In this document: positions 7,945-8,803 of the stretch, in pieces
How the letters are laid out: each line of letters starts with the position of its first letter
Position numbering within the stretch: the stretch's first letter is position 1
From: Shewanellaceae bacterium
Lineage (GTDB): Bacteria > Pseudomonadota > Gammaproteobacteria > Enterobacterales > Shewanellaceae
Assembly: GCA_016779685.1 (NCBI GenBank)
Contig: JADHND010000059.1
Coordinates: 1 to 8,803, forward strand
Reading direction: 5' to 3'
Length of the DNA: 8,803 bases
Made by a program: the position numbers and the translations under genes
The notes under the pieces: model-generated
What the model saw: only the letters and a program-made list of their open reading frames with translations
Told to the model about the DNA's origin: nothing
The model's database searches: none

Positions 7945-7972
7945 CATTAATGACTCATTATGTTTGATAATG
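7945..7972. promoter_or_regulatory. Nested palindromes before the symporter gene (operator-like)
   Basis: Four alternating half-sites CATTA, TAATG, CATTA, TAATG occupy the DNA between the predicted transcription start (about 7971) and the ATG. They form CATTAATG (7945-7952), TAATGACTCATTA (7948-7960, perfect 6-bp arms round one base) and CATTAT-GTTTG-ATAATG (7956-7972, perfect 6-bp arms). Position and symmetry suggest a repressor site or a leader hairpin. I do not recognise the motif, and AT-rich DNA makes small palindromes by chance. Confidence 0.4.
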
Positions 7973-7977
7973 GGCGC

Positions 7978-8006
7978 ATCATATCAGAAAAGCGCTGTTT
8001 TTAAAA
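7978..8006 (-). promoter_or_regulatory. Candidate promoter of the AGCS symporter gene
   Basis: On the minus strand a good -10 TATGAT (7978-7983) is preceded by TGA, an extended -10. At 17-base spacing the -35 is only TTTTAA (8001-8006), so the promoter may rely on the extended -10 or on an activator. Predicted start is near 7971. The perfect 15-bp repeat at 7988-8002 covers most of the spacer. Confidence 0.45.
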
Positions 8007-8034
8007 ATCCGGTCAATTTTCGAACAAAACAGCG
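7988..8034. repeat. Intergenic motif, copy B, with inverted CGCTGTTTT arms
   Basis: AAAAGCGCTGTTTTT (7988-8002) repeats 750-764 exactly. GGTCAATTTTCGAACAAAA (8011-8029) matches 735-753 at 17 of 19 positions. In copy A the two blocks are fused; here they are 8 bases apart in the opposite order. The outer parts also form a 9-bp inverted repeat, CGCTGTTTT (7993-8001) and AAAACAGCG (8026-8034), with a 24-base interior. It lies between the glutaredoxin stop and the symporter gene, overlapping the symporter promoter. Confidence 0.5.
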
Positions 8035-8064
8035 ACTCTGGCGGCGTGGATCTTTAGAGACGTA

Positions 8065-8316
8065 TTAGGCGTCTTCGAGATTTTTTAAGTAGGTAATAAT
8101 ATCGTCGGATTCATACAGCCATAAGGTGTGTTCATCGCCACTCACTTTTAAGCAGGGTACTTGTAACTTGCCACCACATTCAATGAGTTCTTCCTTGAGC
8201 TGGGTATCTTGAAGTATGTCTACGTATTTAAGGGGGAGTGCCGTGTTTGCCAACGCCCGTTGAACTTTCATGCAAAAGGGACAGTGATCGAATTGATAGA
8301 TTTCAAGTTTGTTCAT
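8065..8316 (-). CDS. Glutaredoxin / GST N-terminal domain protein
   Basis: An 83-aa single-domain glutaredoxin-like protein, likely a cytoplasmic thiol-disulfide oxidoreductase working with glutathione. The first strand LEIYQF leads to the dithiol motif C12-P-F-C15. The cis-proline is P54 in QVPCL, and YESDDIITYL (68-77) is the C-terminal glutathione-site segment shared with glutaredoxins and GST N-terminal domains. The length fits a complete glutaredoxin fold with no GST helical domain. An extra cysteine, C55, directly follows the cis-proline. The ATG at 8314-8316 is the only sensible start, though the Shine-Dalgarno sequence is weak. It is transcribed away from the DUF2256 gene. No convincing terminator is seen before the symporter gene 121 bases downstream, so some read-through is possible. 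Its physiological target is unknown. Confidence 0.9.
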   Translation of the reverse strand: MNKLEIYQFDHCPFCMKVQRALANTALPLKYVDILQDTQLKEELIECGGKLQVPCLKVSGDEHTLWLYESDDIITYLKNLEDA

Positions 8317-8354
8317 GATGACCAGGACTACTTATAAAAAATTAAATGTAGGCT

Positions 8355-8383
8355 ATTATAAGTTCTTTTTTAGCTGATGTATA
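8355..8383 (-). promoter_or_regulatory. Promoter of the glutaredoxin-like gene
   Basis: On the minus strand, TATACA (8378-8383; four of six to -35 consensus) is 17 bases from a perfect TATAAT (8355-8360). Predicted start is about 8348, giving a leader of about 32 bases. Its -35 overlaps the -10 of the divergent DUF2256 promoter. Confidence 0.65.
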
Positions 8384-8385
8384 AT
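8357..8385 (+). promoter_or_regulatory. Divergent promoter of the DUF2256 gene
   Basis: A perfect -10 TATAAT (8380-8385) has the weak -35 TATAAG (8357-8362) at 17 bases. It is the mirror image of the minus-strand promoter about position 8370: both -10 elements lie inside the 9-bp inverted repeat GCTATTATA (8352-8360) / TATAATAGC (8380-8388). Predicted start is near 8392, about 20-32 bases before the candidate ATGs. Confidence 0.5.
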
Positions 8386-8423
8386 AGCAAAGCTTGATAT
8401 TGATTGCAGAAATGGGTTCATTG

Positions 8424-8585
8424 ATGAAAAAACAACATTTGCCGACCAAAGTATGTCCTGTGTGCCAACGGCCGTTTACATGGCGTAAAAAGTGGGCCAA
8501 AGACTGGCCGCAGGTGAAGTATTGCTCGAAACGTTGTGCGGGAACGAAATATTCAGGCCATCAAGCGGCGGCGTCAAGTGAATAA
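8424..8585 (+). CDS. DUF2256 small zinc-ribbon-like protein
   Basis: A 53-aa basic protein of the DUF2256 family, function unknown. It has two cysteine pairs, C11-P-V-C14 and C34-S-K-R-C38, spaced like a zinc-binding ribbon. The conserved core includes CPVCQRPFTWRKKW (11-24) and VKYCSKRC (31-38). After the second pair only a polar Gly/Ala/Ser tail remains. Family members typically begin MKKQHLPTK, so I use the ATG at 8424; an in-frame ATG at 8412 would add four residues (MGSL), and neither has a strong Shine-Dalgarno sequence. As I recall, DUF2256 genes often lie near photolyase or cryptochrome genes in marine gammaproteobacteria, but none is visible here. It converges on the fragment at the right edge, 27 bases away. 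Confidence 0.85.
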   Translation: MKKQHLPTKVCPVCQRPFTWRKKWAKDWPQVKYCSKRCAGTKYSGHQAAASSE

Positions 8586-8612
8586 AGGATAGTGGCGCTT
8601 GGCGGTATTGGC

Positions 8613-8803
8613 TTATTTAGAAGACGATTCCCGTTGTTGCTGCTGTGCTTGATAAATGAGATCTTGTGCTGTCATATCGGCAACATAAGCCGTATTGATG
8701 TTTTTTTTCTGGGATTGGGTAAAGATTTTGGTGAGTTGGGTTCTGATGCCAGCGACCTGTTTTAATGCTGTTTCTTTGTGATAGTTTTTTTCAAACGAGA
8801 CAT
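8613..8803 (-). CDS. Unrecognised protein, C-terminal 62 residues (cut by right edge)
   Basis: An open minus-strand frame enters from the right edge and ends at TAA (8613-8615). The visible 62 residues are hydrophilic, with no cysteines and no membrane segment. They begin VSFEKNYHKETALKQVAGIR, contain NINTAYVADMTAQDLIYQA, and end in a Gln-rich, then Ser-rich tail (QQQQRESSSK). I do not recognise the family. The open frame, absence of rare-looking codons and convergent placement against DUF2256 suggest a real gene, but a chance frame of this length cannot be excluded without the upstream sequence. The other two frames on this strand hit stops early. Confidence 0.6.
   Translation of the reverse strand, partial: VSFEKNYHKETALKQVAGIRTQLTKIFTQSQKKNINTAYVADMTAQDLIYQAQQQQRESSSK

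Noticed and set aside
8060..8085. Small AGACG/CGTCT inverted repeat at the glutaredoxin stop codon as a terminator
   Set aside because: The stem is only five pairs, overlaps the coding end and is not followed by a T-tract.

Overview
This 8.8 kb window looks like ordinary gammaproteobacterial chromosome. An rlmKL - small glutaredoxin-like gene - uup cluster lies next to an initiator tRNA gene, followed by xseA, a sodium:alanine (AGCS) symporter, a second glutaredoxin-like gene and a DUF2256 zinc-ribbon gene. The tRNA closely resembles the E. coli tRNA-fMet and the large proteins have the usual gammaproteobacterial lengths. Genus cannot be fixed from the sequence; Vibrionales, Aeromonadales or Alteromonadales relatives are plausible guesses. 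I see no insertion sequence, phage, CRISPR, toxin-antitoxin or other accessory system.

Left part (1-869): the start of a minus-strand major-facilitator transporter runs off the left edge. A 146-base gap with no gene (443-588, or 347-588 if the short start is used) separates it from a single tRNA-fMet gene, also on the minus strand and with a good sigma-70 promoter. The tRNA promoter and the rlmKL promoter fire away from each other from the 666-869 spacer, which also carries one copy of an unexplained short motif.

Middle (870-6418): rlmKL, a DUF836 thioredoxin-fold protein and uup form a tight plus-strand operon whose genes overlap by 14 and 4 bases. It joins a 23S rRNA double methyltransferase to an ABCF ATPase, with a small CxxC protein between. 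xseA (exonuclease VII large subunit) comes from the opposite strand; its stop codon and that of uup share the palindrome CTAG, so there is no intergenic DNA and no visible terminator between the two convergent units.

Right part (6419-8803): xseA has its own candidate promoter just beyond a strong hairpin that ends the upstream AGCS symporter gene. The symporter promoter region is dense in symmetrical elements and holds the second copy of the short motif. Upstream of it, a glutaredoxin/GST-N-like gene (minus) and a DUF2256 gene (plus) diverge from a 37-bp palindromic region in which each -10 element overlaps the other promoter's -35. An unrecognised C-terminal coding fragment enters from the right edge on the minus strand.

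The points worth a second look are regulatory: the paired intergenic motif, the nested operator-like palindromes before the symporter gene, and the mirror-image divergent promoter. None amounts to a demonstrated new system.
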